Below, in pieces: positions 24,939 through 34,312 of a stretch of 64,000 bases of DNA. Position 1 is the stretch's first letter. Each line of letters begins with the position of its first letter. A program made the position numbers and the translations under genes. The notes below the pieces were generated by a model that did no database searches, was not told the origin of the DNA, and saw nothing but the letters and a program-made list of their open reading frames with translations. Source of the DNA: SIG565 sp045613385 (GTDB lineage Bacteria; Bacillota; Clostridia; Oscillospirales; Acutalibacteraceae); NCBI GenBank assembly GCA_045613385.1, contig JAZLAW010000002.1:60689-124688 (forward strand), written 5' to 3'.

Positions 24939-26474
24939 TTATTTTATCGGTATCAAAAGTGCTTTGTTACAGCTTACTTCTTTGCTTTCTATACAGTTGA
25001 TTTCTGAAATTTCATCGGGTGAACTATTAAATTTCCTTGCTATTTCCCAGACACTTTCCCCTTTATCTGCATAATAAATTATCATTGCGCTATTGGGGTT
25101 TGCTTTTTTGATGCACTTTTCGCTAACAACAATATCATTTACCACGTTGAATTTTGAAATATTATAAATGCAGGAATTAAGCTCCAATTCGGCGGATATT
25201 TCTATATTGCAATTATCAATAATCGTATAGCCAATGTTCTTAACTTTTACTACCGAGTTACTGCGCATTTGCGGTTTTCCGCCCATAACTGCAGTTTTAC
25301 AGTCAAAATCAACGCTACGCTCTATATAAATAGGATTGCTTTCACTATCGTATGCCAATAAGTAAACACCCAAACTACCGATCACACATAACTCTTCGTT
25401 ATCAATTCGGCTGGAATTTACTACTGCATCTCCCCAAAGGTCTATAACTGTTCCTACCGTACCTGCGGTGATTTCCACATTTCTCTTACATATAAAACTT
25501 TCGCTTACTGTTTTATAAATTTTTTCTATCATAATTTCTTTCGAAGCAACATCCGTTTCATATTTTGTTGAAAAAGCATCATAAATTACCGGTATATCAT
25601 TATTACAGCAAGCGTGCGCTCTGAAACGAAGTTTACCGCACAGACTAAATGTTCTGGCTTCACCTGTAATGGATGTACGTGATTTAATTTCGAGTTGTGC
25701 CACTTCACTGACAACATCAACATCACATTCATCATTGATACCAGCGATTTCAATTATCTGGCTATAAGGTATTATTGTTCTGAAGGTTTGTGGTGTTGTT
25801 GTCTGCTCTCCGCAGTAAAGAATAAACACCTTAATATCTCCCTTACAGACAACTTTATTACTTATTATTTTGCACTCCGAATTTGCAACTACCGCATCAT
25901 ATCTTAAAATATTTCTGATTGACGGTTGACCATTACCGAGTTCTAATTCTTCTTCAATCATTGTGCATTTTTCGATCATCCCCACCGGAGTAGTTGCGGG
26001 AGCTAACCCCCTATTCATAACCACATTGCCACCATCAATATCAGTGACAATATCGGTTGACTGTTTCTTAATAATTTTTACATTTATACCGATTGCTCCG
26101 TGTAACTCTACGGCTCTTACATCGGTAGGTCTACAATTAATATATTCTTCTCTCACGGTACATACCGGCATACAACCTGTTGTTTCACCGTCGAATTCAA
26201 AAGTGTGGTTAAACGGTAATATATATTCATAACTGCATAATTCCTTTTTGGGTGTTACATACATAAGTAAAATACTTATGTTGCCCTCAACCGACAGAAT
26301 TTGTCCGTTAATTCCGCATGACGCTACTCTTGGTATTGCTCGACATTTTAAGACTTTTTCTATTTCGGGATAATATTCGGGCACTGTAATATCGAGCTCC
26401 ACACTATGCTCTGCCGACTGATTAAAAAATTCATTATTAACAGACATTTCTTGTTTTAATACTTTCAAATTCAT
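24939..26474 (-). CDS. SPOCS/DUF3794 and LysM protein (SipL-like spore coat factor)
   Basis: The 511-residue protein carries two or three SPOCS (DUF3794) domains, the first marked by LDITVPEYYPEIEKVLKC and LSVEGNISILLMYV, and a C-terminal LysM of about 45 residues (YADKGESVWEIARKFNSSPD). In C. difficile SipL this layout links the coat protein SpoIVA to the forespore surface. A role in spore-coat assembly in the mother cell is inferred. It has its own strong ribosome site (AAGGAG) and is separated from spoVM by a terminator. Confidence 0.9.
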   Translation of the reverse strand: MNLKVLKQEMSVNNEFFNQSAEHSVELDITVPEYYPEIEKVLKCRAIPRVASCGINGQILSVEGNISILLMYVTPKKELCSYEYILPFNHTFEFDGETTGCMPVCTVREEYINCRPTDVRAVELHGAIGINVKIIKKQSTDIVTDIDGGNVVMNRGLAPATTPVGMIEKCTMIEEELELGNGQPSIRNILRYDAVVANSECKIISNKVVCKGDIKVFILYCGEQTTTPQTFRTIIPYSQIIEIAGINDECDVDVVSEVAQLEIKSRTSITGEARTFSLCGKLRFRAHACCNNDIPVIYDAFSTKYETDVASKEIMIEKIYKTVSESFICKRNVEITAGTVGTVIDLWGDAVVNSSRIDNEELCVIGSLGVYLLAYDSESNPIYIERSVDFDCKTAVMGGKPQMRSNSVVKVKNIGYTIIDNCNIEISAELELNSCIYNISKFNVVNDIVVSEKCIKKANPNSAMIIYYADKGESVWEIARKFNSSPDEISEINCIESKEVSCNKALLIPIK

Positions 26475-26539
26475 AATTTATCTCCTTGTTTAGTTTTTAA
26501 TACAGTTATATTACCTTTCCCTAAATATTATGCAAAACA

Positions 26540-26576
26540 AATCGGCAGTATAACCACAAATGTTATACTGCCGATT
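26540..26576 (-). terminator. Terminator after spoVM
   Basis: A 15-bp perfect stem AATCGGCAGTATAAC/GTTATACTGCCGATT followed by a T-rich tract. It closes the long yicC-to-spoVM gene run. Confidence 0.92.
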
Positions 26577-26581
26577 ATGTA

Positions 26582-26665
26582 TTAAATATTTTCTTTTTTT
26601 ATTCCGAAAATCATTCTTAGCAATCCGCTCAAAAACTTAGGACTCTTTACCAAAACTACCTTCAT
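26582..26665 (-). CDS. spoVM: SpoVM, 27-residue spore membrane-curvature peptide
   Basis: The short frame encodes a basic amphipathic peptide beginning MKVVLVKSPKFLSGLL and ending FGIKKENI. It matches the SpoVM pattern of B. subtilis: about 26 residues, a K-x-PKFL-G motif near residue 10, then an amphipathic helix and a basic tail. SpoVM recognises the curved outer forespore membrane and anchors SpoIVA. GGAGG lies 7 bases before the ATG. It lies downstream of rsgA at the same relative position as in Bacillus, and is too short for normal ORF calling. Confidence 0.88.
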   Translation of the reverse strand: MKVVLVKSPKFLSGLLRMIFGIKKENI

Positions 26666-26680
26666 AAAGCAACCTCCGTA

Positions 26681-26836
26681 TCAGTTCCTGGAACATATAA
26701 CACCAAGCCAGATTACAGCAACAGCCAAGACGGCTATTATACATCTCTGCGGTGCAAATGATGCTACTAAAAGACCTACACCGAAAGCAACTAAATAAAC
26801 ATATTTTCGTTTGTTTACGCTACACCGTCTTCTCAT
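26681..26836 (-). CDS. Small membrane protein, 51 residues, upstream of spoVM
   Basis: Begins MRRRCSVNKRKYVYLVAFGV and has two short hydrophobic segments separated by APQRC, ending VICSRN. AGGAGA precedes the ATG by 6 bases. It lies between rsgA and spoVM in the same direction, so it is probably part of that operon. The function is unknown; the basic N-terminus and hydrophobic hairpin predict membrane insertion. Confidence 0.75.
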   Translation of the reverse strand: MRRRCSVNKRKYVYLVAFGVGLLVASFAPQRCIIAVLAVAVIWLGVICSRN

Positions 26837-26902
26837 ACCGTATCTCCTAACATAACAGTTAAGTCTTGGTTATTAACAGTATACACGTAAACCGACAAAG
26901 TG

Positions 26903-27790
26903 TTACCGATTATTTTTAATCTGCCATTCTTTTAAATCTTTTAATTCGTTATAAATAGATACATAACTTTCGTGTCGCGAAACAGGAATTACTCCGTTTT
27001 TTACTGCTTCACACACCGCACAACCGTTTTCGCCAGTATGAGAACAACCTGTAAACTTGCAAATATTTATGAACGGTTCAAATTCGGGAAAACAGTTTTC
27101 AAGATTTTCTTTTAGGGAAAAATCCGTCTTATCTATCTCTAGAGATGAAAAACCGGGTGTATCAGCAACATATCCGCCGTTTTCAAGTTTATACAACTGA
27201 GAGTGCCGCGTGGTATGTCTACCGCGACCAAGTTTCCGACTTATTTCACCAACTGTAAGTTTTAACCCAGGAAAAAGTGTGTTTAAGATGCTTGATTTGC
27301 CAACGCCCGAATTTCCGGTTAGCACGGTTATGCCTTCCTTTAGTTCACTTTTTAATTCAGGTATTCCTTCACCCGTCTCGGTTGATGTAACAAAAACCTT
27401 ATAACCAACGCTTTTATATGCGTCCATCCACTCGGTAAAATCGCCCAAATCACTTTTATTGAAAACCAGAACAGGCTCAATGCCGTTATGTTCACAGATA
27501 ACAGTAAGGGTATCAATTATTAAACTATTAGGTGCCGGGGTGCAAAAAGATGAAACAATTATAACCCTGCTTATATTTGCAACAGGTGGACGAACCAAAA
27601 AATTTCTGCGTTCTATAATGTCGGTTATAACTCCGTGATTATCATCGGTAAGCTCAAAAACAGCTTTGTCACCAATCAGCGGAGAGATGCCTTCATTCCT
27701 GAAGGCACCTTTTGCTTTACATTCATATATTTTACCCTGATACTCAATGTAATAAAAGCCTGATAAAGCTTTAACAATTATTCCTTGCAT
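26903..27790 (-). CDS. rsgA: Ribosome small-subunit-dependent GTPase A
   Basis: RsgA checks late 30S maturation. The 295-residue product has an N-terminal OB fold, then the circularly permuted GTPase motifs in their normal RsgA order: G4 FNKSDL, G1 GNSGVGKSS, G3 DTPGFSS, and a C-terminal zinc site (CKFTGCSHTGENGCAV). ATG at 27790 is chosen because AAGGG lies 5 bases upstream and upstream codons have no family similarity. It follows prkC in the conserved order. Confidence 0.96.
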   Translation of the reverse strand: MQGIIVKALSGFYYIEYQGKIYECKAKGAFRNEGISPLIGDKAVFELTDDNHGVITDIIERRNFLVRPPVANISRVIIVSSFCTPAPNSLIIDTLTVICEHNGIEPVLVFNKSDLGDFTEWMDAYKSVGYKVFVTSTETGEGIPELKSELKEGITVLTGNSGVGKSSILNTLFPGLKLTVGEISRKLGRGRHTTRHSQLYKLENGGYVADTPGFSSLEIDKTDFSLKENLENCFPEFEPFINICKFTGCSHTGENGCAVCEAVKNGVIPVSRHESYVSIYNELKDLKEWQIKNNR

Positions 27791-27809
27791 ATATTCCCTT
27801 TTAGCAAAA

Positions 27810-29828
27810 TTAATTCGAAGATTGACCGGAACTTGTGTCTGATACAGTTTCAGATGTTGTACCCGATACAGTTTCGGATGTTGAACCTGTAGGTTCACTT
27901 GGAGTTGGGTTCAATTCCGATGTGGAAATTACCGAATATGAGCCATCTAATAAATCAATTTCAATTTTTTGATATAAAGTATATTCCGTAAGAGCTATTG
28001 TCTTAACATACAATTCGGCATTCACTTTTTGTTTAGTAGCGGTAATATCGGTAAATTTGGCAGAGGTTACACCGAGAGCTATCCCTGTGATTTCCTTTTC
28101 AATTTTACCATCAACCTTAAGCGCAATAGAAGTAACGTTTTGGGGTAATGGAATTTCTAAATTGTTTTTATAAACAGTTTTACCTGAGCTGATTTTCAGA
28201 TTAACGGTTGTACCCTTTGTAACCTGTTTACCCTTTTCAAATTCAGGAGTCTGCGCAACAACATAACCCTTCGGAATGTTTTGACCGGCTTCATTATCAA
28301 CTTCTTCTATTTCACCGATTATTAATCCTTCTTTTTGGATTTTTTCCTTAGCAACATTTTCAAGCATACCGACAAGATTCGGTAAATCAACATTTACAGT
28401 TGGAGCACCGCTACTTATATAAAGTATAACTTCACTACCCTCCGGTGCTTCAGAGCCAGCCGCGGGTGCAGTAGAAATTGCAAGACCGGAAGAAATATTA
28501 TCATCTTCTTTAAGTTCCACAACGACCTTAAATCCGTGCATTGTTTCAAGAATTTTCTTTGCATTGAGTTCTGTTTCGCCTTTTACATCAGGGATTTTTT
28601 TCTCAACCTTGCCATTGCTTACATAAAGCATTATAGTAGCGCCGTTTTTAATTGGGCGGTTTTTAGGTATACTCTGGTCATATACTATACCTTTATCGTA
28701 TTCAGCGTTACTTACCCACTCATAACTAATATTAAAGGTTGTTTTGAGATATTCATCGGCTTCAACTTCATAATAAGTTTTTCCTACAAAATCGGGGCAA
28801 TTAATTTCTCCCGTTTTCTTAAATATTTTTGGCAAGAAAATTGCAAGTAAAACGCCTATCGCTACAACAAAAGTAACCGCAATACCAGCAAGAACAGGTA
28901 TTACTGCAGATTTTTGGGGTTCCTCTTCTTCTGCTTTCTCAATATCAACAAACCTTGTTGGCGAATCATCAACGAAATATGTGAAATCAAAGGTAATAGC
29001 GGGGTCTTTTTTGAATTTTTCAAGGTCACAGAGCATTTCCGAAGAAGATTTATAACGGTTTACCGTATTTTTTTGCATAGCGTGCATTGTTATCTGCTCA
29101 ACACCCATAGGGATTGAACCATTTATTTCGGTTGGCAACTGAGGTTCCTTCTGAAGTTGCATTATCGCAACCGATACCGCACTGTCTGCCTGGAAAGGCA
29201 GTCTGCCGGTTAGCATTTCATAAAGAATTACACCTACTGAATAAATATCGGTACGCTCATCAGTTGCATCGCCCCTTGCCTGTTCGGGACTAATATAATG
29301 CACCGAGCCAATAGCTTTATCGGTCATTGTTTTTTGTTCGCTCCGTGCGAAACGCGCAATACCAAAGTCGGTTACTTTAATTGTTCCATCGGGCAATAAC
29401 ATAATATTCTGCGGTTTAACATCACGATGCACAATACCACGGTCATGCGCGTGTTGAAGTCCGCGCAAAATCTGTATTGTATAATAAACCGCATCCTTCC
29501 AGGTAAGGCAACCTTCTCGTTCAATAAATTCTTTAAGTGTAATACCTTCAATATATTCCATTACGATATACTGAATAAGGTCGCCAAAACTTACATCGTA
29601 AATCTTAACAATATTGGGATGCGAAAGCAAAGAAATAGCCTTGCTTTCATTCTTAAAACGATTCAAAAACTCTTCATTAGTAGCATATTCTTTACGAAGA
29701 ATTTTTATAGCAACTATTCTGTTTTCAACATTATCATATGCTTTGTATACGACGGCCATTCCGCCGATACCCAGAATTTCGCGTATTTCATATCTCCCGT
29801 CAAGTCTCTTTCCAACAAATCTATCCAT
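27810..29828 (-). CDS. prkC: PASTA-domain Ser/Thr kinase PrkC
   Basis: A 672-residue membrane kinase. The N-terminal kinase domain (1-270) has the ATP loop GIGGMAVVYKA, VAIKIL lysine, catalytic HRDVKPQN and DFGIAR. One membrane helix follows at about 320-345, then three PASTA domains (about 350-560) and a Ser/Thr-rich tail with a SETVSGT-type repeat. PASTA domains bind muropeptides; PrkC links wall status and spore germination to phosphorylation. It pairs with the PP2C phosphatase just upstream. Confidence 0.97.
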   Translation of the reverse strand: MDRFVGKRLDGRYEIREILGIGGMAVVYKAYDNVENRIVAIKILRKEYATNEEFLNRFKNESKAISLLSHPNIVKIYDVSFGDLIQYIVMEYIEGITLKEFIEREGCLTWKDAVYYTIQILRGLQHAHDRGIVHRDVKPQNIMLLPDGTIKVTDFGIARFARSEQKTMTDKAIGSVHYISPEQARGDATDERTDIYSVGVILYEMLTGRLPFQADSAVSVAIMQLQKEPQLPTEINGSIPMGVEQITMHAMQKNTVNRYKSSSEMLCDLEKFKKDPAITFDFTYFVDDSPTRFVDIEKAEEEEPQKSAVIPVLAGIAVTFVVAIGVLLAIFLPKIFKKTGEINCPDFVGKTYYEVEADEYLKTTFNISYEWVSNAEYDKGIVYDQSIPKNRPIKNGATIMLYVSNGKVEKKIPDVKGETELNAKKILETMHGFKVVVELKEDDNISSGLAISTAPAAGSEAPEGSEVILYISSGAPTVNVDLPNLVGMLENVAKEKIQKEGLIIGEIEEVDNEAGQNIPKGYVVAQTPEFEKGKQVTKGTTVNLKISSGKTVYKNNLEIPLPQNVTSIALKVDGKIEKEITGIALGVTSAKFTDITATKQKVNAELYVKTIALTEYTLYQKIEIDLLDGSYSVISTSELNPTPSEPTGSTSETVSGTTSETVSDTSSGQSSN

Positions 29829-29862
29829 AATAACACCTATCCATTCCTTTTCAATTCACCAG

Positions 29863-30588
29863 CTACATAGAAATACATATAACTGTTATATTATCGTTAC
29901 TGTTTTTCTTATTAGCAAAATCAATCAGTATATCCGGTACTGTGTTTAAAGAATTTTCATTAATCAAACCAGCTATTTCATTATCCAATAACGTATTGGT
30001 AAGACCATCTGTACAAATAAGGAGCGTTTTTTCTGTTACATCTATTTCGGTAAAATCAGCAACAACTTCTTCTCTGGTACCAAGTGCTCTTGTGATTACA
30101 TTTTTTCTTGGATGAATTCTGGCACTTTCCTCGGTAATATGTCCGCCTTCCAATAAATCCTGAACAACCGAGTGGTCACGCGTAACCTGAGTCAAAATTC
30201 CGTTTTCGTAAATATATGCCCTGCTGTCCCCAACGTGACATATATATCCTTCGTTCCCTTTAACTATAGCTGCAACAACGGTTGTTCCCATACCGTTATA
30301 ATCTGCATTTTCTTTTGATAAAGCAAAAATTTCGTAGTTTGCCGTTTCAATAGCAGAGCGCAATAATTTCTCAATCGAAAATGAAGGCATGTCATCAGTA
30401 AATGCATTTTTCACATATTCTGTAATAATATTAACCGCCATCTCACTTGCGACATTACCGGCCTTAGCGCCGCCCATTCCATCGCAAACGACCGAGAGAA
30501 CCGAATTTTCGGTTAGTACGGTATTTTTAAATGCATCCTGATTACTTGACCTTACCGTGCCGATATCTGTAGCACCGTAAACTAACAA
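29863..30588 (-). CDS. prpC: PP2C-type protein phosphatase (Stp/PrpC)
   Basis: A 241-residue PP2C phosphatase that reverses PrkC phosphorylation. Metal-binding motifs are visible: RSSNQDAF, DGMGGAKAG, HVGDSRAYI, TRDHSVVQDL and CTDGLTN near the C-terminus. TTG at 30588 is chosen because GGGGG lies 7 bases upstream and the resulting N-terminus MLVYGATDIGTVR fits the family; the longer frame overlaps rlmN. It is coupled tightly to rlmN, with two bases between them. Confidence 0.95.
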   Translation of the reverse strand: MLVYGATDIGTVRSSNQDAFKNTVLTENSVLSVVCDGMGGAKAGNVASEMAVNIITEYVKNAFTDDMPSFSIEKLLRSAIETANYEIFALSKENADYNGMGTTVVAAIVKGNEGYICHVGDSRAYIYENGILTQVTRDHSVVQDLLEGGHITEESARIHPRKNVITRALGTREEVVADFTEIDVTEKTLLICTDGLTNTLLDNEIAGLINENSLNTVPDILIDFANKKNSNDNITVICISM

Positions 30589-30590
30589 TA

Positions 30591-31628
30591 TTATTCCCCC
30601 TGTTCCCTGTTTCGTCGGCGTAACTGACCGCACGAAGCATTTATATCGGCGCCGAGAGTGCGCCTAACCGTAGCCGTAATATTACGGTCATTAAGCATTT
30701 TTGCAAATCTTTGTATGCTTTTTTCATCAGACCTTACAAAACTGTTTTCTTCTACGGGATTAACCGGTATTAAATTAACGTGGCTCATAATTCCTTTAAG
30801 TTTTTGTGATAACTCATCGGCATTTTTAACCGAATCATTTACGCCACTTATTAATGCATATTCAAAAGATATTCTTCTTGTTGTTTTACTCTGATAATAT
30901 TTACAAGCCGTCAGCAATTCATCAATATTCCATTTTTTATTAACCTTCATTATACTGCTTCTGGTATTGTCATTTGATGCGTGAAGCGAAATTGAAAGTG
31001 TAATCGGGAAATTAAGGTCGGCTAATTTATATATACCGCTTACAACCCCCGAAGTAGACAATGAAATATGTCTGAGTCCTATATTAATTCCTTTGTCGTG
31101 TGATACAAGTTTTAGAAACTTTACTGAGTTATCAAAATTATCAAGCGGTTCGCCCATACCCATCATAACGACATTTGAAATTCTGACACCGTTATCTTTT
31201 GCCGCCATATTTATTTGCGCGAGCATTTCAGACGGGGTTAAATTTCTACAAAGGCCATCTATACCCGATGCACAGAAACTGCAACCCATACGGCATCCCA
31301 CCTGTGTCGAAATACAAACAGTATATCCGTGCTTATATTTCATAAAAACCGACTCGATATATTCGCCATCAAATAATTCATAGAGATATTTAACAGTACC
31401 ATCGATTTTCGATACATATCTCTTAACTATTTTAACAGTTGCTATATAACTTATTTCTTCTAAGCGTTGTCGCAAGGTCTTGGGCACATTTGTCATTTCA
31501 TCAAAAGAAGAAATTCCTGACTGAAGCCAATGGAAAATCTGCTCAGCGCGGTATTGCGGCTCATTCATAGACTTTAACAACTCTTTGAGCTCATCGATAT
31601 CCATAGAAGCAATATCAAGTTTTGACAA
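30591..31628 (-). CDS. rlmN: 23S rRNA/tRNA adenine-C2 methyltransferase RlmN
   Basis: A 345-residue radical SAM enzyme with the cluster motif CRMGCSFCASG and the GMGEPLDN segment. The methyl-carrying cysteine lies near the C-terminus in GADINASCGQLRR. It methylates A2503 of 23S rRNA and A37 of some tRNAs. TTG at 31628 follows AGGTGA. It sits between rsmB and the phosphatase gene as in B. subtilis. Confidence 0.97.
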   Translation of the reverse strand: MSKLDIASMDIDELKELLKSMNEPQYRAEQIFHWLQSGISSFDEMTNVPKTLRQRLEEISYIATVKIVKRYVSKIDGTVKYLYELFDGEYIESVFMKYKHGYTVCISTQVGCRMGCSFCASGIDGLCRNLTPSEMLAQINMAAKDNGVRISNVVMMGMGEPLDNFDNSVKFLKLVSHDKGINIGLRHISLSTSGVVSGIYKLADLNFPITLSISLHASNDNTRSSIMKVNKKWNIDELLTACKYYQSKTTRRISFEYALISGVNDSVKNADELSQKLKGIMSHVNLIPVNPVEENSFVRSDEKSIQRFAKMLNDRNITATVRRTLGADINASCGQLRRRNREQGE

Positions 31629-31632
31629 AAAA

Positions 31633-32901
31633 TCACCTCGTCATAAGCGCTATAAAAAATCCGTCTGTGCCATCAATTTGCGGCATAAATGTGTGCATAT
31701 ATTGGAGTTTGAAATCCGTATTTTTCTTTAAAAAATCTTCAACCTGTCTTTCGTTTTCTTTTTTCCTTAATGTACAGGTAGAATATACAAGTCTTCCGTT
31801 CGGTTTTACATAGTTTACTGCATTATCAAGAATTTTAGATTGAATATCTTCTAAAGATTTAAAATCGGTTTCGCCTTTGTATTTTATATCGGGTTTTCTC
31901 CTGATAATTCCCAGGCCCGAACACGGAACATCACATAGTACCGCATCAAACAAACCTAATTCTTTATTTAAAACTGTTGCGTCTGCGGTAACCGTTTTAA
32001 TGATATATGCGCCCAATCTTTTAGCACCTTTTTCTATCAATTCTGTACGATGCTTATATAAGTCACACGCGACTATTTCACCCGTATTTCCCATTATTTG
32101 TGCCATAGTAAAACTTTTTCCGCCCGGCGCAGCGCATATATCCAAAATACGCTCATCTGGTTTTGCCCCCACGGTTTTTGCACATATCTGAGAACTCAAA
32201 TCCTGTACGTGAAAATGACCATCGGTAAAAAGCGGTGTTTTTTCAAATTCAATACCCGACTTTAGTTTGAGCGCATTTTCGGTTTCACACTTTTCAGTTA
32301 ATACACCTGTCTCTTCCAGTTTGTCTTTTAATTCAACAGCAGTTGTTCTGAGTGTGTTGACACGAACGAAGGTTGGTGTAGGTTTAAGAGTTTCTTCCAG
32401 TAATTTTTTTGTGACTTCTATAGAATAATCTTCTAAAAAGCCTTCAATAATCCATTCGGGACAGGAATAGCGGATACTTAAGTCTTTTACAGAATCTCCT
32501 TGTGGCAATATATTTTCTTGTCTTGTTACCGCGCGTAAAACCGCATTGACAAAGCCTGAATTATGACTCTTTTTCGATGATTTTATGATTTTTACCGATT
32601 CATTTACAGCCGCTGATTGTGGTATTTTTTCCATAAAAAGCAGTTGGTAAATACCCAGTCTCAAAACCTCTTTCGTCAGCGGGTCAATCTTATTAATCGG
32701 ATTCTTTTCGAACACCGAAATAACATAATCCAACGTTTCTCTACGGTCCAGAACACCATAAAAAAGTGCGGTTGCAAGTGCTTTATCGGCCGATGATAAA
32801 TCTGCAGTTTTTAAAATATTATTGAGAGTAATGTTGGAGTATGCAAAATCATTATTAACCTTTAACAACGCATCTATTGCCGTTTTTCTTGCGTTCCCCA
32901 T
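31633..32901 (-). CDS. rsmB: 16S rRNA cytosine-C5 methyltransferase RsmB
   Basis: A 422-residue protein with an N-terminal NusB-like RNA-binding domain (residues 1 to about 130) and a C-terminal SAM methyltransferase: ILDICAAPGGKS, the catalytic DVPCSGLG cysteine and VYSTCTL. It methylates C967 of 16S rRNA (E. coli numbering). GGAG lies upstream of its ATG. It follows fmt by 18 bp in the operon. Confidence 0.96.
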   Translation of the reverse strand: MGNARKTAIDALLKVNNDFAYSNITLNNILKTADLSSADKALATALFYGVLDRRETLDYVISVFEKNPINKIDPLTKEVLRLGIYQLLFMEKIPQSAAVNESVKIIKSSKKSHNSGFVNAVLRAVTRQENILPQGDSVKDLSIRYSCPEWIIEGFLEDYSIEVTKKLLEETLKPTPTFVRVNTLRTTAVELKDKLEETGVLTEKCETENALKLKSGIEFEKTPLFTDGHFHVQDLSSQICAKTVGAKPDERILDICAAPGGKSFTMAQIMGNTGEIVACDLYKHRTELIEKGAKRLGAYIIKTVTADATVLNKELGLFDAVLCDVPCSGLGIIRRKPDIKYKGETDFKSLEDIQSKILDNAVNYVKPNGRLVYSTCTLRKKENERQVEDFLKKNTDFKLQYMHTFMPQIDGTDGFFIALMTR

Positions 32902-32919
32902 TAAAATACTCCTTAAAAT

Positions 32920-33846
32920 TTAATTTAAAACTGTTCCTGTTTCTATTTTTTTACCTTGCAAAAACTGTGTCGCATTCATTCGTTTTGAGCCTTCAATTTG
33001 AACTTCTAATAATTTAATGGACGTGTTGTTACCACAAGCAATCACTAATTCGCCATTAGATTTAATAACCGTTGACGGCTTTTGCTCAGTGTTACCTGAT
33101 AATTCGGTACGAAACACCTTTAATCGTTTTCCATCCAACATAAAAAATGCTGTCGGCCAGGAGTAAAATCCCCTGACAAGATTATGAATTTCTGTAGCCG
33201 ATTTATTAAAATCTATCTGCGCCATTTCTTTTTTTATAATGGGAGCATAAGAAGCATCAAAATCGTTTTGTTTTGTGCGTACTGCGGTGCCGTTTTCAAT
33301 TTTTACAAGTGTTTTGCAAATTAGCGAAGCCGCAATTTCTTTTAACTTTTCATATAGCTCATCTGCGGTATCACTGCTTTTTATACTTGTCTTTTCAATT
33401 TCTATGATATCTCCTGTATCCATACCTTCATCCATCTGCATTACAGTAACACCGCTTTCGGTTTCACCGCACACAATACACCACTGTATAGGAGAAGAAC
33501 CACGATATTTAGGCAAAATAGAAGCATGACCATTTATACATCCGTATTTGGGCAAATCGAGAATTTCCTTTGGTAAAATCTTTCCATATGCCACAACTAC
33601 TATTATATCCGGAGACAGTTCTTTAAGGATATTATAGGCATTACCATCCCTTAAAGTCGTGGGTTGAAATATGGGTATTGAATTTTCTTCTGCACAAACC
33701 TTTACGGGTGGCGGCGTCATAATCTGTTTTCTGCCTACCGGTTTATCAGGTTGTGTAAAAACACCAACTATCTCGTGCTTTGCTTCTATTAGTGCTTCGA
33801 GTGTACCTACCGCAATATCGGGAGTACCCATAAAAACAATTCGCAT
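32920..33846 (-). CDS. fmt: Methionyl-tRNA formyltransferase
   Basis: A 308-residue full-length Fmt. It has the folate-binding and catalytic segment NGHASILPKYRGSSPIQWC, the DTGDII motif, and the N-terminal MGTPDIAVGTLEAL. It formylates initiator Met-tRNA; the formyl group is later removed by the deformylase from the neighbouring def gene. def and fmt are 13 bp apart. Confidence 0.97.
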   Translation of the reverse strand: MRIVFMGTPDIAVGTLEALIEAKHEIVGVFTQPDKPVGRKQIMTPPPVKVCAEENSIPIFQPTTLRDGNAYNILKELSPDIIVVVAYGKILPKEILDLPKYGCINGHASILPKYRGSSPIQWCIVCGETESGVTVMQMDEGMDTGDIIEIEKTSIKSSDTADELYEKLKEIAASLICKTLVKIENGTAVRTKQNDFDASYAPIIKKEMAQIDFNKSATEIHNLVRGFYSWPTAFFMLDGKRLKVFRTELSGNTEQKPSTVIKSNGELVIACGNNTSIKLLEVQIEGSKRMNATQFLQGKKIETGTVLN

Positions 33847-33859
33847 AATTATTTCCTTT

Positions 33860-34303
33860 TTATTCTTTAATTGCTCTGTCTAAAAAAAGTATACCGTCAA
33901 GATGGTCAATTTCGTGGCATAATGCACGGGCTTTCAGTCCTTCGCCGGTAACGATAATTTTGTTACCGTTCCTGTCCTGCGCCCTTACGGTTACCTTCAT
34001 TGGTCTTTCGGTAGTTTTATAGTTGCCCGGGACAGACAAACAACCTTCTGTTTCATATTGAACCCCTTCTTTTTCTATAATAACGGGGTTTACAAGTTCT
34101 ATAACTCCATCGCCTACATCAATTATACAGTAGCGGCGCAAAACACCAATCTGCGGCGCGGCTAAGCCGCATCCTTCAGCGTCATACATTGTTTCCCGCA
34201 TATCATCGAGTGTTGTTGCGAGTCTCTCATCGAAATCAAGCACTGTACGTGAAATTTTTTTAAGTGATGGGTCACCGTATTTTAAAATATTTCTTTTAGC
34301 CAT
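33860..34303 (-). CDS. def: Peptide deformylase
   Basis: A 147-residue deformylase with the three motifs GCGLAAPQIG, EGCLSVPG and CHEIDHLDG, which hold the metal ligands Cys and two His and the catalytic Glu. It removes the formyl group from new proteins. ATG at 34303 is preceded by AGGTGA; the longer GTG start lies in that site. It follows priA by nine bases. Confidence 0.97.
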   Translation of the reverse strand: MAKRNILKYGDPSLKKISRTVLDFDERLATTLDDMRETMYDAEGCGLAAPQIGVLRRYCIIDVGDGVIELVNPVIIEKEGVQYETEGCLSVPGNYKTTERPMKVTVRAQDRNGNKIIVTGEGLKARALCHEIDHLDGILFLDRAIKE

Positions 34304-34312
34304 AATTTTCAC

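Noticed and set aside
26903..27790. Permuted GTPase motif order in rsgA
   Set aside because: G4-G1-G3 order is the normal state of the RsgA/YjeQ family and not a novelty.
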